Part shown: positions 51,120 through 59,905 of the stretch, piece after piece
How positions within the stretch are numbered: position 1 is the first letter of the stretch
Layout of the letters: each line of letters begins with the position of its first letter
From: Kineococcus terrestris
GTDB taxonomy: Bacteria > Actinomycetota > Actinomycetes > Actinomycetales > Kineococcaceae
NCBI RefSeq assembly: GCF_041020765.1
Contig: NZ_JBEUEJ010000005.1
Reading direction: 5' to 3' (one strand)
DNA: 64,000 nt
Program-made: the position numbers and the translations under genes
Notes under the pieces: model-generated
What the model saw: only the letters and a program-made list of their open reading frames with translations
Databases searched by the model: none
Told to the model about the DNA's origin: nothing

Positions 51120-51920
51120 TCAGAGGAGCGTGTACCCGCCGTCGACGACGATCGCCTGGCCGGTGACGAACCGCGCCGCGTCGGAGGCCAGGAAGGCGAC
51201 GACGCCGTCCAGGTCGGACGGCTCGCCCATCCGCCCCATCGGCGTCAGCTCCTCCCAGCGCCGGCGCAGCTCGGGCCGGGCGTCGGTGAACTGCCGCGTC
51301 ATGTCCGAGAGCGTGTAGCCGGGGGAGACGGCGTTGACGCGCAGCCCGCGCGGCGCCCACTCCACGGCCAGCGAGCGCGTCAGGTGCTCCACCCCGGCCT
51401 TGGAGGCGTTGTAGGCGGCCTGGTGCTGGGGCACGTTGACGATGCTCGCGGACATCGACCCGACGGTGACCACGGCGCCGCGCCCGGCGGGCAGGGCGTG
51501 CCGGGCGAAGGCCTGGCAGGCGAGGAACGTGCCGGTGAGGTTGACGTCGAGGACGCGGCGCCACTGCTCCGGCGGCTGGTCCTCGGCGTCGGCCCACGCG
51601 GCGATCCCGGCGGCGGTGACCAGCACGCGCGGGGTGCCCAGGCGCTCGGCGACCGCGTCGAACGCCGCGCGCAGGTCCCCGGCGTCGGTGACGTCGGCGC
51701 CCCGCCCCAGCGCCGGCAGGCCCGTCTCCGAGGCCAGCTCGGCCCCGGTGTCCTCCACGCCGGGCAGCAGGTCCAGCAGGGCGACGTGGCAGCCCTGCCG
51801 GCCCAGCGCCCGCGCCATCGACAGCCCGAGCCCGCGCCCGCCGCCGGTGACGACGGCCACCGCGCCGGCCAGGTCCGGGTGGACGGCCTCGGCGCCGCTC
51901 CCGGGACGGGCTCCGCTCAC
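51120..51920 (-). CDS. Short-chain dehydrogenase/reductase of the sugar operon
   Basis: An NAD(P)-dependent SDR of 266 aa. The cofactor motif is TGGGRGLG near residues 26-33, then VTAAGIAAW (the NAG-equivalent), catalytic Ser in VGSMSAS near 154 and YNASK with Tyr/Lys near 168-172, and a C-terminal VVDGGYTLL. Relatives oxidise polyols or sugars such as arabinitol or threitol. It is the last gene of the nine-gene operon and could feed a ketose into the epimerase-kinase-aldolase steps or act on an aldolase product such as lactaldehyde. The GTG overlaps the epimerase stop by 4 nt. Confidence 0.88.
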   Translation of the reverse strand: MSGARPGSGAEAVHPDLAGAVAVVTGGGRGLGLSMARALGRQGCHVALLDLLPGVEDTGAELASETGLPALGRGADVTDAGDLRAAFDAVAERLGTPRVLVTAAGIAAWADAEDQPPEQWRRVLDVNLTGTFLACQAFARHALPAGRGAVVTVGSMSASIVNVPQHQAAYNASKAGVEHLTRSLAVEWAPRGLRVNAVSPGYTLSDMTRQFTDARPELRRRWEELTPMGRMGEPSDLDGVVAFLASDAARFVTGQAIVVDGGYTLL

Positions 51921-52777
51921 CGCTCCAGCCCCGCCTTGACGAAGGCCAGCGCGTCGCGGGCCAGCGCCCGGTTGTCGCTCCACAGGTCCCGCCAGATGGC
52001 CAGCGAGTTCGACAGCGTGGGGTGCACCACCCGCGAGGAGAACGACTCGAACGTCACGGTGCCGTCGTAGCCGACGTCGCGCAGGGCGGTGAAGAACTCC
52101 TCCCACGGGACGGTGCCGGTGCCCAGCGCGCCGCGGTGCGACTCACCGACGTGCACGTAGCCCAGGCGGCCGGCGGCGGCGGCCGCGTGCACGGCCTCGC
52201 GGAACGAGCGCTCCTCGATGTTCATGTGGTACGTGTCGACGTGGACGACGACGTTCGGGCGGTCCACGGCGGCGATGTAGTCGAGCGTCTCGGCGACGGT
52301 GTTGACGACGTTCGTCTCGTACCGGTTGCAGAACTCGATGCCCAGCACGATGCCGGAGGCGGCGGCCTCGTCGGCCAGCCGCGCGATGGTCTCGCGGGAG
52401 TTCTCCCGTCCCCGCTCGGTGGCCGGCCCGGCGTACTTGCCGAGCTTGGAGTAGATGACGCCGCACAGGGTGTCGCCGCCGACGTCGCGGACGATGCGCA
52501 GGGCCTGCCCGAGGCGCTCGCGGCCGCGGGCGACGACCTCGGGGTCCTCGCTGGAGACGTCGGTGGACTCGTCCAGGCCCAGGGAGGCGCTGGCGCGCAG
52601 GCCGTGCTCGGCCAGCAGCCGCGCGGTCATCGCCGCGTCGAACCCGGAGGGGTCGATGGGCGCGAGCTCGACGAGGTCGTAGCCGGCCTCCGCGGTCGCC
52701 TCCAGGGCGGCGCGCGCCTCGCGCTCGGACCACCCGCCCGTCCAGACGAGGGCGTGCACGCCGTAGGTGATGCTCAT
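51917..52777 (-). CDS. Sugar isomerase/epimerase TIM barrel, ketose 3-epimerase-like
   Basis: A 286-aa AP-endonuclease-2-like TIM barrel. LGIEFCNRYETNVVNTVAET near residues 144-163 with the catalytic-type Glu, VVHVDTYHMNIEERSFREAV near 174-193 with the metal Asp/His, HVGESHRGALGTG near 207-219 with the metal His, and VTFESFSSRVVH near 239-250 with the second catalytic Glu are the D-tagatose/D-psicose 3-epimerase set. Family length (~290) matches. It epimerises or isomerises a free ketose; the exact sugar is unknown. The ATG overlaps the aldolase stop by 4 nt (ATGA). Confidence 0.85.
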   Translation of the reverse strand: MSITYGVHALVWTGGWSEREARAALEATAEAGYDLVELAPIDPSGFDAAMTARLLAEHGLRASASLGLDESTDVSSEDPEVVARGRERLGQALRIVRDVGGDTLCGVIYSKLGKYAGPATERGRENSRETIARLADEAAASGIVLGIEFCNRYETNVVNTVAETLDYIAAVDRPNVVVHVDTYHMNIEERSFREAVHAAAAAGRLGYVHVGESHRGALGTGTVPWEEFFTALRDVGYDGTVTFESFSSRVVHPTLSNSLAIWRDLWSDNRALARDALAFVKAGLER

Positions 52778-53598
52778 GGTTCCTCTCCCGTGGTGCCGGT
52801 CGGTGGGGGGCTGGGGACGCCGGGGACGCCGGGGACGCCGAGGACCTGGCGGCGCTCGGCGACGTCGGCGCGGGCGGAGAAGCGCTCGACGGAGGCGGTG
52901 GGCAGCGGGGCCAGGCCGCCGGCGGCGTAGGCGGCGGCGCGGACGCGGGCGCCCTTGACGGCCATCTCGGTGACGGCGTCCACGGCGGCCGGGGTGCCGG
53001 CGTGCACGACGATCCCGTGGTTGCCGAGCAGCACGAGCTGCGGCACCTGCCCGTGCTCGGCGTGGTGGCGGGCCAGGGCGGCCAGGTACGCGCGGCCGAG
53101 GTCGATGCCGGGGGAGGCGTAGGGCACGAACAGGGGCCGGCCGACGACGACGGCCTCGTCGGAGTACACGTGCCGGTCCCAGGCGGTGGCGGCGTGGACG
53201 CTGGCGAGGACGCCGACGACGGCGGTGGGGTGGGTGTGCCCGGTGAACGGCGTGGGGGCGAAGCGCTGCGCGGCCACGTGGACGAGGGTCTCGATGGACG
53301 CGCGCCGGCGCCGCCCGTCGTGCTCGCCGGCGTCCAGGGCGGCGGTCAGGGCGTCCTGGTCGGCGGCGGGGTCGTCGGCGAGCGCGAGCAGCGCGCCCGG
53401 GTCGACGACGACGAAGTCCGCGGCCGTCGCGGTGCGCATCGAGGACCCGGACGCCTTGACGACGACGCGGCCGTCGGGCAGCAGCGCCGAGGTGTTGCCC
53501 TCGGCGAGCACGACGAGGTCGCGCACCGGGTCGCCGAGGCGGTGCGTCAGGTCGAGCAGCTCGGCGGGCACGAGGTCCGGTTCCCAGGTGGTGCTCAC
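52774..53598 (-). CDS. Class II aldolase/adducin-family protein
   Basis: A 274-aa zinc-dependent aldolase relative. LAEGNTSALLPDGRVVVKAS near residues 33-52 holds the phosphate-binding GNTS and SGSSM boxes. FTGHTHPTAVVGVLAS near 119-134 holds metal His residues (HTH), and LLGNHGIVVHAG near 191-202 supplies a further His. The form resembles the aldolase half of bifunctional RhaD-type rhamnulose-1-phosphate aldolase/dehydrogenase, here encoded apart from an SDR. It probably cleaves a ketose 1-phosphate to DHAP and an aldehyde. The C terminus ends in a Val-Pro-Gly-rich low-complexity stretch. Confidence 0.85.
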   Translation of the reverse strand: MSTTWEPDLVPAELLDLTHRLGDPVRDLVVLAEGNTSALLPDGRVVVKASGSSMRTATAADFVVVDPGALLALADDPAADQDALTAALDAGEHDGRRRRASIETLVHVAAQRFAPTPFTGHTHPTAVVGVLASVHAATAWDRHVYSDEAVVVGRPLFVPYASPGIDLGRAYLAALARHHAEHGQVPQLVLLGNHGIVVHAGTPAAVDAVTEMAVKGARVRAAAYAAGGLAPLPTASVERFSARADVAERRQVLGVPGVPGVPSPPPTGTTGEEP

Positions 53599-55184
53599 GC
53601 GGGCACCTCCCGCGCGCCGCCGGCGGCGGGGGTGCCGGTGGTGGCGCCGGCGGTGCGCCGGGCCAGGCGCCGCCAGCGCCCGGCCGCCTCGCCCCAGCGC
53701 TCGGCGGAGCGGGCCGCGGGCTCGACGACGCGGCGGCAGCGGGGGTCCGCGTCGACGAGGCGCCGCACGTCGGCGGGGCCGGCCAGCTCGCCGAGGGCGA
53801 CCAGCTGCGCGCCCGCGTTGCCGGTGGCGGTGGCCTCCACGGGCCCCAGGCGCACGGGCAGGCCGGTGGCGTCGGCGGTGGCCCGCACGAGCAGCTCGTG
53901 CTGGGAGCCGCCACCGGTGGCGGTGATCGAGGGCGCGCGGTGCCCGGTGACGCGCTCCAGCGCGGCGACCGCGTCGCCGTGCGCGAGGGCCAGGGAGTCC
54001 ACGACGCAGCGCGCCAGGGCGCCGGGGGTGGCCGGGACGGGTTCGCCGTGGCGCGCGCAGGCCGCGCGCAGGCGCGCGGGCAGGTCGCCGGGCGCCAGGA
54101 AGGCGGGGTCGCCGGGGTCGACGAGGCTGCGCAGCGGCGGCTCGGCGGCCGCCAGCGCGGCCAGGTCCGCGGCGCTCAGGTGCAGGCCCTCGCGGGCCCA
54201 GGCGCGGCGGCACTCCTGCAGCAGCCAGTCGCCGGTGAGGTTGCGCAGCAGCAGGACCGTGCCGCCGTCGTCGCCGTACCCGGCCTCGTGGGTCAGCTCC
54301 GCGTCGCGCGCGGCGGGGCCGACGAGGGGCTCGCGCCGTTCGGTCCCCAGCAGCGACCAGGTGCCGCAGGACAGGAAGAGGGCGCCGTCCTCGACGCCGG
54401 GGGTGGCGGCCACCGCGCTGGCGGTGTCGTGGGCGGCGGGCAGCACGACGCGGGTGCCGGGCAGGAGGCCGCTCAGGTCCCCGCCCACCGGCCCGGTGCC
54501 GGTGCCGGCGGGCACGACCTCGGGCAGCAGGTGGGCGGGCAGGTCGAGCTCGGCGAGCAGCTCGCGCGCCCACGCGCCGGTGGTGACGTCCAGGAGGGCG
54601 CTGGTGGAGGCGGCGGTGCGCTCGGTGACCACGGGCACCGGGGGTGCGCCGCGCAGCAGGTGGTGGAACAGGTCGGGCAGCATGACCAGCTGCGCCGCCT
54701 CGCGCAGCCGCTCGCGCTCGGCCGCCGCGCCGCGGGCGTCGGCCAGCAGCGCGAACAGGGTGCTGATCGGGGCCACCTGGGTGCCGGTGGCCGCGTACAG
54801 GCGCTCGCGGCCGACCTCGGCGACCGCCCGTTCCAGCGCCGCGGACCGGCGGGGGTCGCGGTAGCAGGCCGGCTCGGCCGCGAGCGTCCCGTCGGCGCGC
54901 AGCAGGGCGTGGTCGACGCCCCAGCCGGCGACGCCGATGGAGCCCGGGACGCCGTGGGCGGCGGTGAGCGCGGCCAGCCCCTCGCGCACCCCCGCCCACA
55001 GGGCCGCCACGTCCCAGCGCAGGACGCCGTCGACGGTCCGCGGGGCGTGCTCGAAGCGGTGGACGGTGCGGGTGCGCAGGCGCTCGCCGTCGAAGGCGGC
55101 GGCGACGACGCGGCCGCTGCCGGCGCCGAGGTCGACGGCGGCGACGGTGGTCGCGGGGGTTCCGGTCCCGACGGCGGGGCTCAC
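53595..55184 (-). CDS. FGGY-family carbohydrate kinase, rhamnulokinase-like
   Basis: A 529-aa ketose kinase. VAAVDLGAGSGRVVAAAFDG near residues 14-33 is the phosphate-1 loop. VHRFEHAPRTVDGVLRWDV near 42-60 and SIGVAGWGVDHALLRADG near 82-99 are strongly rhamnulokinase-like. LPAAHDTASAVAATP near 250 and ITATGGGSQHELLVRATADA near 419-438 close the ATPase core. It should phosphorylate O1 of a ketose such as rhamnulose, fuculose, xylulose or a ketohexose. It overlaps both neighbours by 4 nt. Confidence 0.88.
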   Translation of the reverse strand: MSPAVGTGTPATTVAAVDLGAGSGRVVAAAFDGERLRTRTVHRFEHAPRTVDGVLRWDVAALWAGVREGLAALTAAHGVPGSIGVAGWGVDHALLRADGTLAAEPACYRDPRRSAALERAVAEVGRERLYAATGTQVAPISTLFALLADARGAAAERERLREAAQLVMLPDLFHHLLRGAPPVPVVTERTAASTSALLDVTTGAWARELLAELDLPAHLLPEVVPAGTGTGPVGGDLSGLLPGTRVVLPAAHDTASAVAATPGVEDGALFLSCGTWSLLGTERREPLVGPAARDAELTHEAGYGDDGGTVLLLRNLTGDWLLQECRRAWAREGLHLSAADLAALAAAEPPLRSLVDPGDPAFLAPGDLPARLRAACARHGEPVPATPGALARCVVDSLALAHGDAVAALERVTGHRAPSITATGGGSQHELLVRATADATGLPVRLGPVEATATGNAGAQLVALGELAGPADVRRLVDADPRCRRVVEPAARSAERWGEAAGRWRRLARRTAGATTGTPAAGGAREVPA

Positions 55185-56266
55185 GAGGTCCCGCCGTAGC
55201 GGCGGGTGGCGACCCCGTTGAGCAGGGCGGCGACGACGAGGACGACACCCAGGGAGAGCAGCTGGAACTGGGCGCCGGCGTTGCCGGGGACGGCGAGCAG
55301 GATCCCGGCGTTGAGCCACACCACGAGCAGCGCGGCCAGGACGACCCCGCCGACGCGGCCGATCCCGCCGGTGATGGCGACCCCGCCGAGGACGGCGATG
55401 GTGATGGCGGGCAGGGCCATCCCGTTGCCGGTGGTGCCCGCGTCGGGGCGCGCGGAGGCGAACTGCGCCACGGTCACCACGGCGACCAGCCCGGAGATCG
55501 CCCCGGCGGCGACGTAGGCGCTGAACCTGGTGCGGCGCACGTCGATCCCGGCCCAGCGGGCGGCGACGTCGTTGGTGCCCACGGCGTACAGGCGACGGCC
55601 CCACGTGGTGCGGGCCAGCACGACCCACACGAGCAGGGCGGTGGGCAGCAGGAACGTGAACACGCCCAGCGGCACGCGCGGGAACGCCTCCGGCAGCAGA
55701 GGCAGGTCGACGGCCGCGGCCGCGGAGTACAGCTGCTGCACGGGCTCGGAGTTGATGGGCTGCTGGCGGTTGACGACCAGCGCCAGCGAGCTGAACGCGT
55801 AGTACGTGGCCAGGGTGGTGATGAGCGCGGGGAACCCCAGGTAGGCCACCAGCGCCCCGTTGACCGCCCCGCACAGCCCGCCGAACACCACGGCGAGCAG
55901 GAGCGCCGCCGGCAGCGGCCAGCCCCACAGCCCGTAGGCGAACCCGAACACCATGCCGGTCAGGGACACGATCGAGCCCACGGACAGGTCGATGCCGCCG
56001 CGGCCGGAGGTGATGACCAGCAGCTCGGCCAGGCCGAGCATGACCAGCGGGACGGCGTTGATGAGGGTGGCGGCCAGGTAGCCGGTGTCGTAGGGCGCGG
56101 TGAGGTAGTTGCGCCGGCTGAGGGTCGTCATGGTGACCAGGACCGCCACGAGCAGGACGACGAGCAGCGCGGTGCGCTGGGTGAGCAGGACCCGCAGGGC
56201 CTTCGCGGGCAGGGACTCCGGCCGGTCGGTGCCCGCGTCGGCGGGCCGGGCGGCGGTGGCGGTCAC
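55181..56266 (-). CDS. Sugar ABC transporter permease 2 (RbsC/RhaQ-like)
   Basis: A 361-aa inner-membrane permease of the carbohydrate-uptake-2 type with about nine to ten hydrophobic segments. VITSGRGGIDLSVGSIVSLT near residues 84-103 and LYAVGTNDVAARWAGIDVRR near 225-244 (the cytoplasmic EAA-like loop) are characteristic, as is TIAVLGGVAITGGIGRVGGV near 290-309. It pairs with the second permease to form a heterodimeric channel. The GTG overlaps the upstream permease stop by 4 nt. Confidence 0.92.
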   Translation of the reverse strand: MTATAARPADAGTDRPESLPAKALRVLLTQRTALLVVLLVAVLVTMTTLSRRNYLTAPYDTGYLAATLINAVPLVMLGLAELLVITSGRGGIDLSVGSIVSLTGMVFGFAYGLWGWPLPAALLLAVVFGGLCGAVNGALVAYLGFPALITTLATYYAFSSLALVVNRQQPINSEPVQQLYSAAAAVDLPLLPEAFPRVPLGVFTFLLPTALLVWVVLARTTWGRRLYAVGTNDVAARWAGIDVRRTRFSAYVAAGAISGLVAVVTVAQFASARPDAGTTGNGMALPAITIAVLGGVAITGGIGRVGGVVLAALLVVWLNAGILLAVPGNAGAQFQLLSLGVVLVVAALLNGVATRRYGGTS

Positions 56267-57273
56267 GACGACCTCCTGGTGCGCTGGCGGATCAGGTCGG
56301 TGCCGACCGCGACGACGATGGAGACGCCCACGAACAGCGCCGACAGCTGCGAGGGCCAGCCGAGCTGGGTGACGCCGGTGGCGACGGTCTGGACCAGCAG
56401 CGCCCCCAGGACGGTGCCCAGCACGGAACCGCGGCCTCCGGTGATGGACGTCCCGCCGATGACGACGGCGGCGATGACGGCCAGCTCGGTGCCCGAGCCG
56501 ACGTTCGCGGCCAGGCTGGAGGTGCCCTGCGCGAGGACGAAGCAGGCGGCCAGCCCGGCCAGCACGCCGGTGAGGACGTAGGCGGACAGGACCCGCCGGC
56601 GCACCGCCACCCCGGCCAGCCGGGCGGCGTGCGCGTCGCCGCCGACGGCGTAGAAGTGCCGCCCACCGGCGGTGTGCCGCAGGTACCACCAGGCCGCGGC
56701 GGCGAGCACGAGGGTGATGGCGAAGCTGTGCGGGACGCCGAGGGTGCGCCCGGCCTCGCCGCGCCCGAACACGGCCAGGGTGGCGGGGATGCCCTCCACG
56801 GTCGAGGAGTCGAACACCCGCAGGCCGACGAACCGGAACAGGTTGAGGGTGCCGAAGGTGATGATGATGGCGTGCACGCGCCCGTAGGCGATGAGCACGC
56901 CGTTGACGAGGCCGAGCAGCCCGCCGACGGCCACGGACAGCGCCACGGCGGCCGGCAGCGGCACCCCGGTGGCGACCATCGTCGTGGCGACGACGACGGC
57001 GCTGACCATCACGGTGCTGCCGACGGACACGTCGATGCCGCCGGTGACGATGACGACGGTCATCCCGATGCCGATGAGCGCCACGGGCGCGGTCGCCACC
57101 AGCAGCGGGACGATCGAGCCGGCGGACAGGAACGCCGGTGTCGCCAGCCCCAGGACGAGCCACAGCACGGCGATCAGCGCGACGAGGACGACCTCCTGGC
57201 CGGTGACGGGCGGCGGCAGGACCCGCCCGCGCGAGGGCGCGCCGTGCGCGGGGGCGGGGGCGGTGGCGGTCAC
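56263..57273 (-). CDS. Sugar ABC transporter permease 1 (RbsC/RhaP-like)
   Basis: A 336-aa paralogue of the next gene. VIVTGGIDVSVGSTVMVSAV near residues 73-92 and HFYAVGGDAHAARLAGVAVR near 204-223 match its partner, and AAVVIGGTSITGGRGSVLGT near 267-286 is the last conserved block. Two different permeases plus one double ATPase is the arrangement of rhamnose and autoinducer-2 type importers. The GTG overlaps the ATPase stop by 4 nt. Confidence 0.92.
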   Translation of the reverse strand: MTATAPAPAHGAPSRGRVLPPPVTGQEVVLVALIAVLWLVLGLATPAFLSAGSIVPLLVATAPVALIGIGMTVVIVTGGIDVSVGSTVMVSAVVVATTMVATGVPLPAAVALSVAVGGLLGLVNGVLIAYGRVHAIIITFGTLNLFRFVGLRVFDSSTVEGIPATLAVFGRGEAGRTLGVPHSFAITLVLAAAAWWYLRHTAGGRHFYAVGGDAHAARLAGVAVRRRVLSAYVLTGVLAGLAACFVLAQGTSSLAANVGSGTELAVIAAVVIGGTSITGGRGSVLGTVLGALLVQTVATGVTQLGWPSQLSALFVGVSIVVAVGTDLIRQRTRRSS

Positions 57274-58841
57274 GGCGCGACCTCCCCGGTACCGGCCCCC
57301 GCCACGTCCCCGGCGCCCGCCGCGGCGGCCAGGACGTCGACCTGCGTGGCGCCGCGCCCGAACTCGGCCGTCGTCGTGCCGGCGCGCACGACCTGCACGC
57401 GGTCGGCCAGGCGCAGCGCCTCGGGCAGGTCGGAGGTCACGATGAGCACGGCGGTCCCCTCGTCGGCGAGTCCGGTGACGATGCGGTGGATCTCCTCCTT
57501 GGCGCCCACGTCCACGCCCTGGGTGGGTTCGGCGAGGACGAGGACCCCGGGGCGGTCCACGAGCTGGCGGGCCAGGACGACCTTCTGCGCGTTGCCGCCC
57601 GACAGCGCCGAGACGACCTGCCGCTCCGAGGGCGTCTTGACCGACAGGCGGCGCACCATGTCCCGCGCCACCTCGCGCTCGCGGGCCCGGTCCACCCACA
57701 CCCGCGCCCGCGACAGCAGGCCCAGGTGCCCGGCGGAGATGTTGAAGGAGATGGGCTGGAAGGTGAACAGGCCCTGCTGCTTGCGGTCGGCCGGCAGCAT
57801 CGCGATGCCCAGCGCCTTGGCGTGCGCGGGGTTCCGCGGCCGCACGGCGCGCCCGTCGACGACGACCTCGCCCGCGGTGGCGGCCGCGATGCCGTAGACG
57901 GTCGCGCCGATCTCGGCGACCCCGGAACCGACGAGGCCGTAGAGGGCGACGATCTCCCCGGGACGGACGCGGACGTCGACGCCCGAGAACCTGCCCTCCA
58001 GCCCGAGGCCGCGCAGCTCCAGCCGCGGCGGCGCGTCGGCCACGGTGCGCTCGGCGCGCTCGGTCTCCACCAGCCCGCCGACCATGAGCTCGACGAGGCG
58101 GCGCACGGTGACCTCGCCGATGGGGTGCGTGCCGGTGGTGCGCCCGTCGCGCATGACCGTCACCTCGTCGGCGATGAGCGGCAGCTCGTCGAGGCGGTGG
58201 GAGATGTAGACGATAGACACCCCGCGCGCGGTGAGGCGGCGCACGACGCCGAACAGGACCTCCACCTCCGCGTCGGTGAGGATCGCCGAGGGCTCGTCGA
58301 GGATCAGGACGCGGGCGTCCCCGGCGAGCGCCTTGGCGATCGACACCTGCTGCTGCTCGGCGATGGACAGGCTGCCGACGGCCGCGGTGGCGTACCGCTC
58401 GGGCAGCCCGAGCAGGGTCAGCAGCTCCACGACCCGCGCGTGCTGCGCGGCCCAGTCCACCCGTCCGCGCCGGCGCAGCTCCCGGCCGGTGAAGACGTTC
58501 TCCGCCACCGTGAGCTCCGCGAACAGCTGCGGTTCCTGGTAGACGGTCGCGATGCCGAGCGCCATGGCGTCGGCCGTGGAGGAGATGGTGACCTCCTCGC
58601 CGTCGACGGCGACCGTCCCGGTGTCGGCGCGCTCGGCCCCCGACAGGATCTTGATGAGGGTCGACTTGCCGGCGCCGTTCTCCCCGACGACGGCGTGGAC
58701 CGTCCCCGGGGCGACGACGAGGTCCGCCCCGCGCACGGCGCGCACGGCGCCGAACCGCTTGGTGACGCCGCGGACGGACAGCCTCGGCGGCTGCGCCGCC
58801 TCGTGCGCGCGGTGAGCGTCGTGCGCGGGGTCGGTTCCCAC
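57270..58841 (-). CDS. Sugar ABC transporter ATP-binding protein (RbsA/RhaT-like)
   Basis: A 523-aa protein with two ABC modules. Module 1 has Walker A GENGAGKST near 53-61, the signature LSIAEQQQVSIAKAL near 153-167 and Walker B VLILDEPSAIL near 174-184. Module 2 is degenerate at Walker A (ALYGLVGSGVAE near 299), with a signature LSGGNAQKVVLARQL near 417 and VLVLAEPTQGVDVG near 439, where Ala replaces the usual Asp of Walker B. This asymmetry is common in carbohydrate-uptake-2 ATPases. The GTG follows a GGGAGG site 14 nt after the binding-protein stop. Confidence 0.93.
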   Translation of the reverse strand: MGTDPAHDAHRAHEAAQPPRLSVRGVTKRFGAVRAVRGADLVVAPGTVHAVVGENGAGKSTLIKILSGAERADTGTVAVDGEEVTISSTADAMALGIATVYQEPQLFAELTVAENVFTGRELRRRGRVDWAAQHARVVELLTLLGLPERYATAAVGSLSIAEQQQVSIAKALAGDARVLILDEPSAILTDAEVEVLFGVVRRLTARGVSIVYISHRLDELPLIADEVTVMRDGRTTGTHPIGEVTVRRLVELMVGGLVETERAERTVADAPPRLELRGLGLEGRFSGVDVRVRPGEIVALYGLVGSGVAEIGATVYGIAAATAGEVVVDGRAVRPRNPAHAKALGIAMLPADRKQQGLFTFQPISFNISAGHLGLLSRARVWVDRAREREVARDMVRRLSVKTPSERQVVSALSGGNAQKVVLARQLVDRPGVLVLAEPTQGVDVGAKEEIHRIVTGLADEGTAVLIVTSDLPEALRLADRVQVVRAGTTTAEFGRGATQVDVLAAAAGAGDVAGAGTGEVAP

Positions 58842-58855
58842 GGGTGCGCCTCCCG

Positions 58856-59905
58856 TCAGTAGTCGAACTCGCCGACGTTCTCGGTGGTGATGACCAGCGG
58901 CGGCCCGAGCAGCAGCGTCCGCGACGCCTCGTCGTACTCGACGGCGTCCAGGTCGTCGTTCACCTGGTTCGTCGCGGAGAACTCCGCGCCCTCGTGCAGC
59001 TGGACGCCGGCCCACGCGGTCAGCCACCCCAGGGCCTCGACGTCCCACAGGACGCTGGCCGAGCTGGACCCGTCCTCCAGGTAGGGCGCCATCGACTGCG
59101 GGGTGCCCAGGCCCACGGTGGAGACCTGACCGATCCGGCCGGCGTCGCGGACCGCCTGCGCCACACCGGGTGCGGAGGAGGTGCACTCGCCGACCAGACC
59201 GGTCAGGGTCGGGTCGGCGTTCATCAGGTCGGTGGCCAGCTGGGTGGCGACGGCCTGGTCCTCCCCGGCGTACACGACGCTGGTGATCTCCGCCTCGGGG
59301 TACTGCTCGGCGGTGTGCGCGCGCTGCACCTCGATCCAGCTGTTGAGGTTCTCCGCGGTCTCCCCGCACGAGACGATGGCGTAGCGCCCGCTGCCGCCCA
59401 TCGCCTCCAGCAGCTGGTCGGTCAGCGTCTGCCCGATGCCCTCGGCGCTGGCCTGGTTGACGAACACCTCGCGCACCGAGCCGGGGGCGTCGGTGTCGGT
59501 GGTGCCCACGGCGATGCCCGCGTCGGCGGCCTCCTGCAGCAGCGGCGCCATCGAGTCGGGGTCGTTGGGGGCCACGAACAGCACGTCGACGCCCTGCTGC
59601 ACGTACGAGCGCACGATGTCGGCCTGCGCCGCGGCGTCGGCCTCCACCGGGCCCTGGTACAGCCACGTGCAGCCGAGCTCCTCGCAGGCGGCCTGCCCGC
59701 CCGTGTTCATCGCCTCGAAGTACGGGATGCCCTGCAGCTTGGGGACGAACGCGACCGTGGGACCGCCGCCGCCGTCCTCACCGCCGCCCCCGCCGCCACC
59801 TCCGCCGCCACCGGCGGACCCCCCGCTGCCCTCGCCGCACGCGGTGAGCACGAGCGCGGCGACCCCGAGCGCGGCGGCCGCCGCGCGGGTGCGTGTCGAG
59901 ATCAC
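58856..59905 (-). CDS. Sugar-binding lipoprotein of ABC transporter (RhaS-like)
   Basis: A 349-aa periplasmic-binding-protein type 1. It has a lipoprotein signal AAAAALGVAALVLTAC with lipobox LTAC near residue 23, then a Gly-rich linker of about 25 residues encoded by a G/C-rich repeat, then the binding fold with VAFVPKLQGIPYFEAMNTGG near 51-70, DVLFVAPNDPDSMAPLLQEA near 106-125 and TTDTDAPGSVREVFVNQASA. It resembles the rhamnose/AI-2 binding group. The GTG follows GGGAGGAACC and overlaps the regulator stop by 4 nt. Confidence 0.9.
   Translation of the reverse strand: MISTRTRAAAAALGVAALVLTACGEGSGGSAGGGGGGGGGGGEDGGGGPTVAFVPKLQGIPYFEAMNTGGQAACEELGCTWLYQGPVEADAAAQADIVRSYVQQGVDVLFVAPNDPDSMAPLLQEAADAGIAVGTTDTDAPGSVREVFVNQASAEGIGQTLTDQLLEAMGGSGRYAIVSCGETAENLNSWIEVQRAHTAEQYPEAEITSVVYAGEDQAVATQLATDLMNADPTLTGLVGECTSSAPGVAQAVRDAGRIGQVSTVGLGTPQSMAPYLEDGSSSASVLWDVEALGWLTAWAGVQLHEGAEFSATNQVNDDLDAVEYDEASRTLLLGPPLVITTENVGEFDY

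Noticed and set aside
59755..59825. Poly-Gly tract in the sugar-binding lipoprotein as an assembly artefact
   Set aside because: The codons are mixed (GGC, GGT, GGA, GGG) and the tract sits where lipoprotein linkers usually are, so it looks like a real flexible linker, unlike the pure homopolymers at 52 and 5986.
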